Part shown: positions 1 to 7,773 of the stretch, piece by piece
Layout of the letters: the number at the start of each line of letters is the position of its first letter
Position numbering within the stretch: position 1 is the stretch's first letter
Assembly: GCA_034440455.1 (NCBI GenBank)
Contig: JAWXCB010000035.1
Location: 1-11,125, forward strand
DNA length: 11,125 nt
Source of the DNA: JAWXCB01 sp034440455
GTDB lineage: Bacteria; Bacteroidota; Bacteroidia; Chitinophagales; CAIOSU01
Direction of reading: 5' to 3'
Notes under the pieces: model-generated
The model's input: the letters and a program-made list of their open reading frames with translations, nothing else
What the model was told of the DNA's origin: nothing
Database searches by the model: none
Translations under genes and position numbers: made by a program

Positions 1-3000
1 ATTGCAATCACCGTGAATCCGCTACCGACAATCATCGTGAACTCGCCAACAATATGCGAAAGCGGTTCAGCAATTTTGAATGCAAGTGGCGCTATAAATT
101 ATTCATGGAATCCAACTGCGACATTGAGTGATTCTATTGGAGCAAGTGTTACCGCAAATCCAATTACAACAACGATTTACACCGTGAGAGGCGTTGATGG
201 AAATTCTTGTGTGAACACGAACGTGGCAATCGTCAGTGTTAATCCACTACCAATTGTTGATGCAGGTCCTGACCAATCTTTCTGCAACACAAACACGCCT
301 GTAACATTCACCGGAAATCCTGTAAACGGAATCTGGAATGGAATCGGAATCACATCTGGCGGCATCTTCAATCCTGCGCAAGCGGGAGTTGGCGCGTGGC
401 AGTTGATTTATTCGCTCACCGATGGAAACAACTGCGCAAACCAGGACACGACTGTTGCAACTGTTGTTGACCCTCAACTTGCAAATGCGGGCGCTGATGT
501 TGCGATTTGCGTTACGGGCACTTCGGTTGATCTTGCCACGATTGGCGCAACACCTACGGGTGGAACATGGAGCGGCACAGGAGTTACAGCAAATTTCTTT
601 TATCCGTTCGCGGCAGGCATTGGTCAACACACGCTGACGTATTCATTCGGAACAGGAACTTGTCAAACGCTTGACAACACGAGCGCGACCGTGAATCCGC
701 AACCTGCGCTGTCAGTTAACTCACCTGAAATTTGTTTTGAAGACACTGCGCTGCTCACTGTTTTTGGCGCGGACAATTATGCGTGGAGTCCGATGAATGA
801 ACTAAGCATCATCGGTGGTTCTGTTGCTGAAGCTTTTCCTTCAGCAACTACTGCGTACCTCATTGTTGGAACAATCGCGGCAACAGGTTGTTCGGATACA
901 ATTGTAAGCACGGTAACTGTGCATCCGTTGCCTGTTGTGTATGCGGGTGGCGATACTTCCACTTGCAATCAGCCGCAATATCCCACACAGTTACAGGCGA
1001 ATCCACCGGGTGGAATTTGGGCGGGGAATTTTATTTCGCAGAGCGGTTTATTTACGCCAAGCGGAAGTGCTGCCGATACAGGAAGTTATGCTGTTACTTA
1101 TAGTTTCACCGATGGAAACAGTTGCTCCAATGCCGATAATGCGTTAGTGCTGGTGATTGCGCCTTTGCCTGCGATTGCAGGTCCCGACAAAACTTTTTGT
1201 ATTGATGATATGCCAGCGCCACTCACCGGATTTACGCCTGCAAGCGGTGGAGTTTGGTCAGGCAACGGAATCGTAAATTCTGCAACCGGATTATTCAACC
1301 CATCGCTTGCGGGCGTTGGTAACAGTAAATTATTTTATGATTATGGAACAGGAACATGCGCTACGCGCGATAGTGTTACACTCACCATCAATCCGCTTCC
1401 AACTCCCGATTTCACTTTCAATACAACGTGCATCAACGATACTACTTCCTTCACCGACCTGAGCGTTGCCAATGCAGGAACAATCAACGCATGGCAATGG
1501 AATTTCGGAAACGGAAATACAAGCAGCGTTCAAAATCCATCGCATGTTTTTTCGCCTGCCGGAAATCACACGGTGATTTTTGAAGTAACGAGTTCTGTGG
1601 GATGCAACAGTGACACGACATTTACGCTCACTGTGCATCCGCTGCCGACAGTCGCGTTCACACATGACAGTATGATTTGTCCCGACAGCGCGTTGCAAAT
1701 TATTCTTACAACTGTTGACGCGCTAAATTATAATTGGGATTTTGGCGATGGCTCAACAGGCACAGGAATTAATCCAAGCCATTCGTACCTTGATGAAGGA
1801 ACTTATCAAATCAAACTTGTTGCGGAAACACAATTCGGCTGTGTTGATAGCGCATCAAGCAGCGTATTGGTGCCCTATCCGCCCAATGCATTTTTCACTT
1901 TCAATCCGAAAGAAGGATGTGCACCGCTTGATGTTTCGTTTTATCCAATCTTGCCGCCCGACTGGACGGGCTTGCGCTACATGTGGATTTTCGGGAATGG
2001 CGATACTACGTTCAGTCCGATTCCGCCTGATTTCGTTCGCTACAGTGCCGCTGCGGACGGGAGCGACACTTCCTACATCGTTGAGTTTTATGTCTTCAGT
2101 CACACCTGCCAGAATTTTGGAAAGTTTATTGACACGGTGAAAGTGCTGAACACTCCGCCTGCCGTGGTTACGGCAAATTTTACGATTGGCTGCGGACAAA
2201 CGAATGTGTTGTTTACGAACACAAACAACACCGTTTTTGATTCGCTTTACATTGATTATGGCGATGGCACGGGCGAAATTATTCCGACTGCTGATGCGAA
2301 TTTCATTCATGCGTTCATCAACACAACAAACAGCGATGTCACTTACACCGTCACCTATTATGCAACAGGCGCAAATTGTAATTCCATTCCGGGAACGATT
2401 CCGGTTACGGTTTATCCGAACACCGTGAAATCCGGAATTACTGCTGCTCCGCAGGATGTTTGCAAAGGCGAACAAATTGTATTGACCAGCAACGCCTCCG
2501 GTGGAAGTTATTTTTATTATGATTTGGGAACAGGAATAATTTCCCCCGTTTCAAATGCAGCGCAAAGCATCACCTTGGAACTTGCCGACACGGGCAGCTA
2601 TGTGATTTATCAACTCGTTTACTCTGCCGATTCATGCAGCGTTGGGAAAGATTCTGTGACCGTGCGCATACATCCCGCACCAGTCAGCGATTTTGACTTT
2701 TCGCAGCCTTCTTCAGGATGTGATGGCTCGGAAGTTACGTTCACAAACATTTCTTACGGCTACGGCAGCAGCGTTTGGGATTTTGGCGACAACGCAACGG
2801 TGATTGGAGATTCACCAAATCACATTTTTGAAACGCAAGGAAAATACAACATAACACTGATTACTGAGAACGCAGCAGGGTGCAAAGACACGTTAAGCAA
2901 ACCCGTGACGATTGATTTCTTGGAGAAAGGTTTATACGTGCCAAATGCATTCAGTCCTGAGTTTGGCGACCCGAAGGTGCGCGAATTCAAACCCGCAGGA

Positions 3001-3255
3001 CAGTGCATGGAAACGTATCATCTGCACATCTACAACACGTGGGGCGAACTGCTTTGGGAAACATACAAACTCACTCCCGAAGGCGAACCGGAGGAAGGCT
3101 GGAACGGCAGGCACATGAATACCGGCTTGCTACTGCCGCAGGATGTTTATGTGTGGAAGATTGAAGCGGTGTTTATCAATAGCTCCGTGTGGGCAGGGAA
3201 AGATTATGAGGATGGAAGAACGAAGAAGATTGGCTCAGTAACCTTATTGAGATGA
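1..3255 (+). CDS. Large Ig/PKD-repeat surface adhesin with T9SS type B (CHU_C) sorting domain, 5' partial
   Basis: Likely a secreted cell-surface adhesin exported by the type IX secretion system; the ligand is unknown. The reading frame is open from the first base, and the GTG at 13 falls inside a repeat (VNPLPT), so it is not a real start: the gene begins upstream. Of 1084 visible residues, roughly 10-85 and 240-315 are Ig-like modules (IC..G, L.A.GA, Y.W.P). Four modules of a second type open with G(P/A/G)D near residues 89, 164, 316 and 394 and contain GG.W.G and FNP or similar. PKD-type modules follow, with WNFGNG (~500), WDFGDG (~579), WIFGNG (~661), IDYGDG (~751), YDLGTG (~840, degenerate) and WDFGDN (~926). 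The end, about 978-1084, begins YVPNAFSP and finishes GSVTLLR, which matches the gliding-motility-associated C-terminal (type B) sorting domain. The stop overlaps the start of the PorP/SprF gene (ATGA), as expected for a substrate with its own partner. Family assignment is firm; the adhesin role is inferred. Confidence 0.92.
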   Translation: MAITVNPLPTIIVNSPTICESGSAILNASGAINYSWNPTATLSDSIGASVTANPITTTIYTVRGVDGNSCVNTNVAIVSVNPLPIVDAGPDQSFCNTNTPVTFTGNPVNGIWNGIGITSGGIFNPAQAGVGAWQLIYSLTDGNNCANQDTTVATVVDPQLANAGADVAICVTGTSVDLATIGATPTGGTWSGTGVTANFFYPFAAGIGQHTLTYSFGTGTCQTLDNTSATVNPQPALSVNSPEICFEDTALLTVFGADNYAWSPMNELSIIGGSVAEAFPSATTAYLIVGTIAATGCSDTIVSTVTVHPLPVVYAGGDTSTCNQPQYPTQLQANPPGGIWAGNFISQSGLFTPSGSAADTGSYAVTYSFTDGNSCSNADNALVLVIAPLPAIAGPDKTFCIDDMPAPLTGFTPASGGVWSGNGIVNSATGLFNPSLAGVGNSKLFYDYGTGTCATRDSVTLTINPLPTPDFTFNTTCINDTTSFTDLSVANAGTINAWQWNFGNGNTSSVQNPSHVFSPAGNHTVIFEVTSSVGCNSDTTFTLTVHPLPTVAFTHDSMICPDSALQIILTTVDALNYNWDFGDGSTGTGINPSHSYLDEGTYQIKLVAETQFGCVDSASSSVLVPYPPNAFFTFNPKEGCAPLDVSFYPILPPDWTGLRYMWIFGNGDTTFSPIPPDFVRYSAAADGSDTSYIVEFYVFSHTCQNFGKFIDTVKVLNTPPAVVTANFTIGCGQTNVLFTNTNNTVFDSLYIDYGDGTGEIIPTADANFIHAFINTTNSDVTYTVTYYATGANCNSIPGTIPVTVYPNTVKSGITAAPQDVCKGEQIVLTSNASGGSYFYYDLGTGIISPVSNAAQSITLELADTGSYVIYQLVYSADSCSVGKDSVTVRIHPAPVSDFDFSQPSSGCDGSEVTFTNISYGYGSSVWDFGDNATVIGDSPNHIFETQGKYNITLITENAAGCKDTLSKPVTIDFLEKGLYVPNAFSPEFGDPKVREFKPAGQCMETYHLHIYNTWGELLWETYKLTPEGEPEEGWNGRHMNTGLLLPQDVYVWKIEAVFINSSVWAGKDYEDGRTKKIGSVTLLR

Positions 3256-4373
3256 GTGTGATTAAAAACCATATCCTATTATCCGGTTTGATTTTAATTA
3301 GCTTTTTTGCAAAAGCCCAAGACCCCAACTTCTCGCAGTTTGAAATGAATCCGCTGTATTATAATCCTGCTTACACGGGCAGCGTGACCGATTTGCGCTT
3401 TGGCATTAACTATCGGAATCTCTGGCTGAATGTGCCGGGCATGAAATTTCCCGGACCGCTCTCTACTTACAATTTTTATGGCGACAAGCAAATGACGAAT
3501 GCGCTGATTGGCGGGGTAGGTTTTTTCGTGCTGCAAAATTTTAAAGGTGAAGGTTTTCTGCGGCATACCGCAGCCGGAATTTTATATGCGTGGCGAATGC
3601 CGACTACAAACAACAATTACTCGCTCAGTTTCGGCACGAAAATTTATTACAACCAACTGCGTATTGATTATAGTCGCTTGGTTTTTTCTGACCAGGTTGA
3701 CCCAGAGCGTGGATATTTAAACACCCCCTCCGCATTCGCTGCACAGAATGACGGGAAGAAAAACTACCTCGATATTGACGCGGGAGTTACTTTCGGCTTT
3801 AACATCTTTCAAAACAAACCGGATGAGCAGAAGTGGACAAATGAAGTAAGTTTTGCGGTGGCGCATCTTGTGCAACCGGATATTTCATTGAATGAAATCG
3901 AATCGCGTCTGCCGATGAAATATACGGTGATGTACAACACGAGCCTGCCGCTTTCCAAAAATAAATTCTACATCAACCCGAAAGTGCTTTTTGAAAAACA
4001 AGATGACTTTCTCGCTTACACATATGGCTTCAATATTTATGTGGTGAACAAACACAGTTATCGCAGCAGCTACGCGCGTTCTTATTTCACAAAACCCTTG
4101 TATCTCGGTTTCTATTTCCGTAATCCCAAGTTCAATGACAGGAAAAATACGAAGAGCTTGATTTTTGTTGCGGGGCACACGGGAAGTTTTGGAAACGACA
4201 CGCGCTATCAAATTGGCGTGAGTTATGATTTTACGATGGGCGGGTTAAACCTTTCTACGTGGGGCGCGCTGGAGATTTCAGCAACAATTGTTTTAGCAAC
4301 CAAGAATGCGAGCAAGAAATCCACTCGCTATTGTCCGAGTTTCAGAAGCGCACCGCTGAGTCCGGTGAATTAA
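3252..4373 (+). CDS. PorP/SprF family type IX secretion system outer-membrane protein
   Basis: A 373-residue outer-membrane protein of the PorP/SprF family. Members are predicted beta-barrels and include SprF, which in Flavobacterium johnsoniae is needed for secretion of the adhesin SprB, a type B substrate. The N-terminus is a clear signal peptide (hydrophobic ILLSGLILISFFAKAQ, cleavage probably after AQ at residue 23). It is followed by the family signature DPNFSQFEMNPLYYNPAYTG. The body alternates short amphipathic strands rich in Tyr and Phe, and the C-terminal part has the family-like GALEIS and a late CPSF motif. It is somewhat longer than many homologues, which are about 300-340 residues. 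The ATG at 3252 is chosen because it gives an intact signal peptide and overlaps the upstream stop as ATGA, which suggests translational coupling. It most likely serves the adhesin encoded just upstream. Family is confident; the pairing is inferred from position and from the known sprB-sprF precedent. Confidence 0.93.
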   Translation: MSVIKNHILLSGLILISFFAKAQDPNFSQFEMNPLYYNPAYTGSVTDLRFGINYRNLWLNVPGMKFPGPLSTYNFYGDKQMTNALIGGVGFFVLQNFKGEGFLRHTAAGILYAWRMPTTNNNYSLSFGTKIYYNQLRIDYSRLVFSDQVDPERGYLNTPSAFAAQNDGKKNYLDIDAGVTFGFNIFQNKPDEQKWTNEVSFAVAHLVQPDISLNEIESRLPMKYTVMYNTSLPLSKNKFYINPKVLFEKQDDFLAYTYGFNIYVVNKHSYRSSYARSYFTKPLYLGFYFRNPKFNDRKNTKSLIFVAGHTGSFGNDTRYQIGVSYDFTMGGLNLSTWGALEISATIVLATKNASKKSTRYCPSFRSAPLSPVN

Positions 4374-4380
4374 TTCTATT

Positions 4381-4507
4381 GCCTCACCCCCCTCCAAAGG
4401 AGAGAGGAGTCCCAACAGTATCTTTTTGAATAGATTGCCGCTTGTTTCTTCCTTGTAAAAGGAAGCAGTTCGGACTCCTTCTCCTTTGGAGAAGGATGGG
4501 ATGAGGC
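4381..4507. repeat. 127-bp imperfect palindromic repeat element between convergent genes
   Basis: The left arm (4381-4412, starting GCCTCACCCC and ending GGAGTCC) is an inverted copy of the right arm (4472-4507, starting GGACTCC and ending TGAGGC). The core CTCCAAAGGAGA pairs without mismatch, then AGGAGTCC pairs after a one-base bulge, and the outer GCCTCA/TGAGGC ends pair as well. Each arm also has its own small hairpin (CTCC-AAA-GGAG). The centre holds a perfect 7-bp stem with a 4-base loop (4448-4454 with 4459-4465). The element fills most of the 186-bp gap between the ends of the PorP/SprF gene and the phosphatase gene. From memory, CCTCACCCC...CTCCAAAGGAG palindromes recur in Bacteroidota genomes, but no search was done. 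It could be a REP- or MITE-like non-autonomous element, and its folded RNA could end transcription from both sides. No transposase is present. Confidence 0.75.
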
Positions 4508-4559
4508 TATTCCGGAAAAGCGACAAGTTTAGCGTACGATATAACATTTCATAGTGATT

Positions 4560-7025
4560 TTAATTCTTTGCAATCACAATCCTTTCCACATGCAATTTAT
4601 TTCCGATTTGCACTTTGAACAGATACACGCCTGACTCGATTCCATCCAAATCAATCCATGTTTGCGCCTCATTGAAACCATTGATAGCGATGGTTTCAAC
4701 ATTTTTTCCCAGCACGTTGAAAATTTCAACTGTCAGATTTCCAACAGCTTCTTTTGTGAAACTGATAAGCACGTTGTTAGTTGCTGGGTTCGGCAAAATA
4801 GAGATGCGCATTTTCTCCGGTGTTTTCACGCTTGTAAAATCAACCGTGAAGGTATCGGAACTTACTTTGCAATTATTTCCATCGCCAGCCAATACAAAGT
4901 AATCCCCCTCCCCTGTTATTTGCGCCACATTGAAATTCGCGCCTGAAACGGGCGCGCCATCTTTATACCATTGATAAGAAACATAAGTCGGAGTCACAGA
5001 AAGAGAATTGCCAAGTTGTGTAATCACTGGCGCTTGCGGCAACACATTCACTGTAAGATTTGTCGTGAGGAAACTATCGCAGCCAATTGCAGTAGCAAGC
5101 GTGTCATAATACGTTCCCGCTTCTGTTTGATTTTTTCCACCGGCAAAATAAAATTCACCCATGCAAATTGCGGCATTCACTGTTTGCTCTGGCGCTTGTT
5201 GTAAAACAAGCGATGTAGTGTGAGTACTGTCGCACCCACCGGAAGCAGTTAGCATATCAGTGTATTGTCCTGCTATCGTTTGATTTGCTCCGCCAACAAA
5301 ATAGCTGTCGCCATCGCAAATCGTAACAGTAGATGTTCCGGTCAAAGCAGGCAATATGCTGAGTTGCGTAATCACCGTGCTGTCGCAGCCAGTTGTATTC
5401 GTATATACATCTGAATATGTTCCCGCAGTAGTTTGATTTGCTCCTCCCACAAAATAACTTGAGCCTGTGCAAATGCTCACTGCTCTGTTTGTTGAAATGG
5501 GTTGAGTAACAGTAAGTTGCATTACAACAATGGTGTCAGGTCCAGATGAAATATTAATCGTGTCATAGTATGTGCCCGATGTAGTTTGATTTGCTCCTCC
5601 AACGAAATAGCTTTCACCGCTGCAAATTGACGCGCTCACATTATTTACAATCTGAGAATTGGTTTTGATAATCGTAAACTCATCCTGCACTGTGCCGTCA
5701 GAGCGCAAGTAGCGACCATCAACACGCATTCCATTAATGTCCAACACGAGTGAGCCATACGTGCCTTCTTCACCAAAATACATCGCAGGATGATTGATTG
5801 CCGCGCCCGGTTCGCTGCTACCTGAGTTGCCCTGCACCACATACACGATACCGTGTCCTTTTGTTGGTCCGTCAAGGTATTTGATGTATTCTTCACCAAG
5901 TGAAGCTTTACCGCTTGAACCATCTACTTTGTAGGAATTATTAAACGTAGATGAATTGCCATAATGCCCTCGCAATAAATAGGAACGCTCATACACATGA
6001 CTGTGTCCGCACAGCACAAGGTCAACGCCATATTGGTCAAAGAGCGGAAGAAAATTTTCGCGCATCGCTTTCATATACAATTCAAAAATATCATCCGAAT
6101 CATGCGAGCCTTTTGTATAGGGAGGCTGATGAAAATAAACAATTGTCCAGGGAAGCGTGTTGTTATTCAAATCAGAAACAAGCCACTGATGCAAAGGCGA
6201 GCCGTTGAAGTTGCCCGCGCCATACGTGCCGCACCAATCATACGATGAAATGAGCGAACCTAATTCGGAATTGAGCGAAATGAAATGCGCATTGCCGTAA
6301 TTGTAGGAATAATACAACTCATATCCTGAAGGAATACCACCCGCTTCACCATTGGCGGGAACATCTACAATATCAAGATAAGGTCCATCATGGTCGGCTG
6401 GGTCTTGAAAACAGGGAATCGCGCAAACGCTGTTGTAGTCATGGTTTCCCGGGCAGGGATAAAACGGGATGTACGTCATGATGTTTTCAAAAACATCAAA
6501 CACTTTTGTTTGGTATTCTGCTTCCGTGCCATCGTTGTAAGCATTGTCGCCAAACCAAACCCACAAATCTGTATGCGTGTTTCCCGTGTAATTGATGTAA
6601 GAATTCATTACATCAATTTGCCCTTGATTAGCTTTTCCAAAATCACCAATGCCCCACAAGCGAATAGGTTGTTCAGTTCCGGGAATGGGCGATGTAGTGA
6701 AACGATGCATTGCACTTGGTCCGCTTACTACCTGCGAAGTGCTGCCCACAGAATAATAATAAGTTGTGAACGGCTGCAAGCCTGTGAGTTTCACTGTGTG
6801 GTCTGTTACGCTTGCCGGAACATCCTGCATCAAATTTAAATTCCCTTGCGCAGTGCCGTAATACACGCGACTATTCGTTGCCGTATTTGTACGCCATTTA
6901 ATTTTGATGCTACCGGGCGCAAGTGATTGCAGGTAAGGTCCGCGCGTAATAGTTTGCGCCCACGCACTTTGTTCCATTGCAAACAGGAAAGCCGAATACA
7001 GTACGAGAGAAAAAATCCTTTTCAT
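4560..7025 (-). CDS. Secreted purple-acid-phosphatase-type metallophosphoesterase with GCDS repeats and T9SS type A tail
   Basis: An 821-residue secreted phosphoesterase. Residues 1-24 are a signal peptide (MKRIFSLVLYSAFLF...AWAQ). Residues ~27-112 form the fibronectin-III-like domain that precedes the catalytic domain in purple acid phosphatases. All five metal-site motifs are present: GDFG (D128), GDNAY (D160, Y163), GNHD (N194), VYFH (H299) and GHSH (H341, H343). The Tyr in GDxxY supports a purple-acid-phosphatase-type site, so phosphate-monoester hydrolysis outside the cell is likely; the substrate is unknown. Residues ~463-660 hold four 51-residue repeats, ~661-730 an Ig-like module (YQWYKDG), and ~741-821 the T9SS type A sorting domain (ILPNPATN, SGVYLFKV). 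Start choice: the frame is open up to 7328, but the extension lacks signal-peptide character and lies opposite the neighbouring gene; the ATG at 7025 begins a perfect signal peptide. It is convergent with the PorP/SprF gene and divergent from the AlbA_2 gene. Confidence 0.93.
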   Translation of the reverse strand: MKRIFSLVLYSAFLFAMEQSAWAQTITRGPYLQSLAPGSIKIKWRTNTATNSRVYYGTAQGNLNLMQDVPASVTDHTVKLTGLQPFTTYYYSVGSTSQVVSGPSAMHRFTTSPIPGTEQPIRLWGIGDFGKANQGQIDVMNSYINYTGNTHTDLWVWFGDNAYNDGTEAEYQTKVFDVFENIMTYIPFYPCPGNHDYNSVCAIPCFQDPADHDGPYLDIVDVPANGEAGGIPSGYELYYSYNYGNAHFISLNSELGSLISSYDWCGTYGAGNFNGSPLHQWLVSDLNNNTLPWTIVYFHQPPYTKGSHDSDDIFELYMKAMRENFLPLFDQYGVDLVLCGHSHVYERSYLLRGHYGNSSTFNNSYKVDGSSGKASLGEEYIKYLDGPTKGHGIVYVVQGNSGSSEPGAAINHPAMYFGEEGTYGSLVLDINGMRVDGRYLRSDGTVQDEFTIIKTNSQIVNNVSASICSGESYFVGGANQTTSGTYYDTINISSGPDTIVVMQLTVTQPISTNRAVSICTGSSYFVGGANQTTAGTYSDVYTNTTGCDSTVITQLSILPALTGTSTVTICDGDSYFVGGANQTIAGQYTDMLTASGGCDSTHTTSLVLQQAPEQTVNAAICMGEFYFAGGKNQTEAGTYYDTLATAIGCDSFLTTNLTVNVLPQAPVITQLGNSLSVTPTYVSYQWYKDGAPVSGANFNVAQITGEGDYFVLAGDGNNCKVSSDTFTVDFTSVKTPEKMRISILPNPATNNVLISFTKEAVGNLTVEIFNVLGKNVETIAINGFNEAQTWIDLDGIESGVYLFKVQIGNKLHVERIVIAKN
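5046..5639 (-). repeat. Four 51-residue ICxG...GCDS repeats within the phosphatase
   Basis: Four consecutive repeats with the IC cysteine at residues 468, 519, 570 and 621, exactly 51 residues apart. The shared pattern is ICxGxxYF(V/A)GG(A/K)NQT, then GxYxD, then GCDS and a short strand ending in LTV or similar. The second cysteine is at 547, 598 and 649; the first copy has GPDT there instead, so its cysteine 468 has no partner within the repeat. Such GCDS repeats are common stalk-like modules in secreted Bacteroidota proteins, and probably hold the enzyme away from the cell surface or bind a ligand (inference). Confidence 0.85.
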
Positions 7026-7074
7026 TTCAATGGTTTTGCGGCTTAAAATTACAACATCAATCCTGCGAAACCGA
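7026..7074. promoter_or_regulatory. Divergent intergenic region between phosphatase and AlbA_2 genes, candidate promoters
   Basis: Only 49 bp separate the two chosen start codons, so the promoters must lie here or just inside the genes. On the minus strand, TAATTTTA (7044-7051) differs at one position from the Bacteroidota -7 box TAnnTTTG and would give a short leader for the phosphatase. On the plus strand, TGGTTTTG (7031-7038) is also one mismatch away and would place transcription upstream of 7075. Neither has a convincing -33 TTG box, so both are weak candidates. No clear Shine-Dalgarno sequence is seen, as is usual in this phylum. Confidence 0.25.
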
Positions 7075-7716
7075 ATGGCGCGTTCCTCTGAAATATATGA
7101 CCTGATTAAGCAAGGCGAAGACCAGCATCTGGATTTTAAGCAGCATATTTCCAGCGCGCATAAAATCGCGCGGACGATTGTGGCATTCGCAAATTCAGAG
7201 GGAGGAAGAATCATAATCGGGGTTGATGATTCAGGCGATGTGGTGGGCGTGGATGCAGAGCAGGAAAAATACATGATGTTGCAGGCTGGAAAAAAATTCT
7301 GCGACCCACCCGTCTTCATCCACTTCATTACGATGGATGATAAACGGCAAACGATTTTGATTGCAGAAATCGAAGCAAGCGAAAAAGAACATCGCGCATT
7401 GGATGAATTCGGAGAATGGCTGCACTACGTGCGCGTGCGCGACCAGAGCGTGTTGGTTCCTGATTCGGAGGAACAACGCCATGCCGACAAACACAATCTT
7501 AAACCTATCCCAATTGTGATGGAAGAAAGTAACGGGTTACTCAATTATTTAAAAGAGAACGAATTCATCACGATTAAGGAATACATGAAAATGATGAACA
7601 TCTCCTACGGAATTGCAAAACGGTCGCTGAATGATTTGGTGGAGAACAAAACGCTCGGCATGGATGAGATGAACCACACGCTGCATTATTATCTCAGAAG
7701 AAATTTCCTGAAATAA
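7075..7716 (+). CDS. AlbA_2 (Schlafen AlbA-like) domain protein with C-terminal winged helix, putative regulator
   Basis: A 213-residue cytoplasmic protein without signal peptide or membrane segment. Residues ~6-135 match the AlbA_2 family (often annotated 'ATP-binding protein' or 'divergent AAA-4'). The ED..LDFK segment at 15-22 fits its E..lEfK motif, and AFANSEGGRIIIGVDD (37-52) followed by G(D)VVGV fits its A.aN..GG.iiiGvdd.g motif. Residues ~154-210 look like a winged helix-turn-helix (ITIKEYMKMMNISYGIAKRSLNDL). This layout suggests a nucleic-acid-binding regulator, but the target is unknown. The start at 7075 (MARSSEIYDL) is preferred over the in-frame ATG at 7030: the extra 15 residues match nothing in the family, and 7030 is only 5 bp from the divergent start. 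The stop is followed directly by the hairpin at 7719. Other members act in phage defence or stress responses, but nothing here supports a specific process. Confidence 0.82.
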   Translation: MARSSEIYDLIKQGEDQHLDFKQHISSAHKIARTIVAFANSEGGRIIIGVDDSGDVVGVDAEQEKYMMLQAGKKFCDPPVFIHFITMDDKRQTILIAEIEASEKEHRALDEFGEWLHYVRVRDQSVLVPDSEEQRHADKHNLKPIPIVMEESNGLLNYLKENEFITIKEYMKMMNISYGIAKRSLNDLVENKTLGMDEMNHTLHYYLRRNFLK

Positions 7717-7718
7717 AA

Positions 7719-7746
7719 CTGCGGCAGAAAATAATTCCTGCCGCAG
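7719..7746 (-). terminator. Intrinsic terminator hairpin, mainly for the minus-strand repeat-protein gene
   Basis: CTGCGGCAG (7719-7727) and CTGCCGCAG (7738-7746) form a perfect 9-bp GC-rich stem around a 10-base AT-rich loop. Read on the minus strand, the stem is followed by TTTTATTT, a good U-tract, and it lies 27 bases past the stop of the large repeat protein gene. On the plus strand the following bases (CTTCTTGAG) are a weak tract. The hairpin starts two bases after the AlbA_2 stop codon, so it may also stabilise or end that transcript. Confidence 0.8.
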
Positions 7747-7773
7747 CTTCTTGAGAAAAGGGGCATTGCTTCT

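Noticed and set aside
13..15. GTG as the start of the adhesin
   Set aside because: The codons before it (I-A-I-T) continue the repeat linker pattern seen later (e.g. LTINPLP), and there is no signal peptide.
1855..2475. A 206-codon open frame on the minus strand inside the adhesin gene
   Set aside because: Arg/Ile/Asn-rich composition with no domain, lying wholly within a well-supported gene; a shadow of its codon usage.
4293..4547. An 84-codon minus-strand open frame across the 4381-4507 palindrome
   Set aside because: Its composition simply follows the inverted repeat and the end of the PorP/SprF gene; no protein features.
7026..7328. A 101-residue N-terminal extension of the phosphatase reading frame
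   Set aside because: It runs antisense to the AlbA_2 gene and precedes a perfect signal peptide at 7025; no domain or export feature is visible in it.
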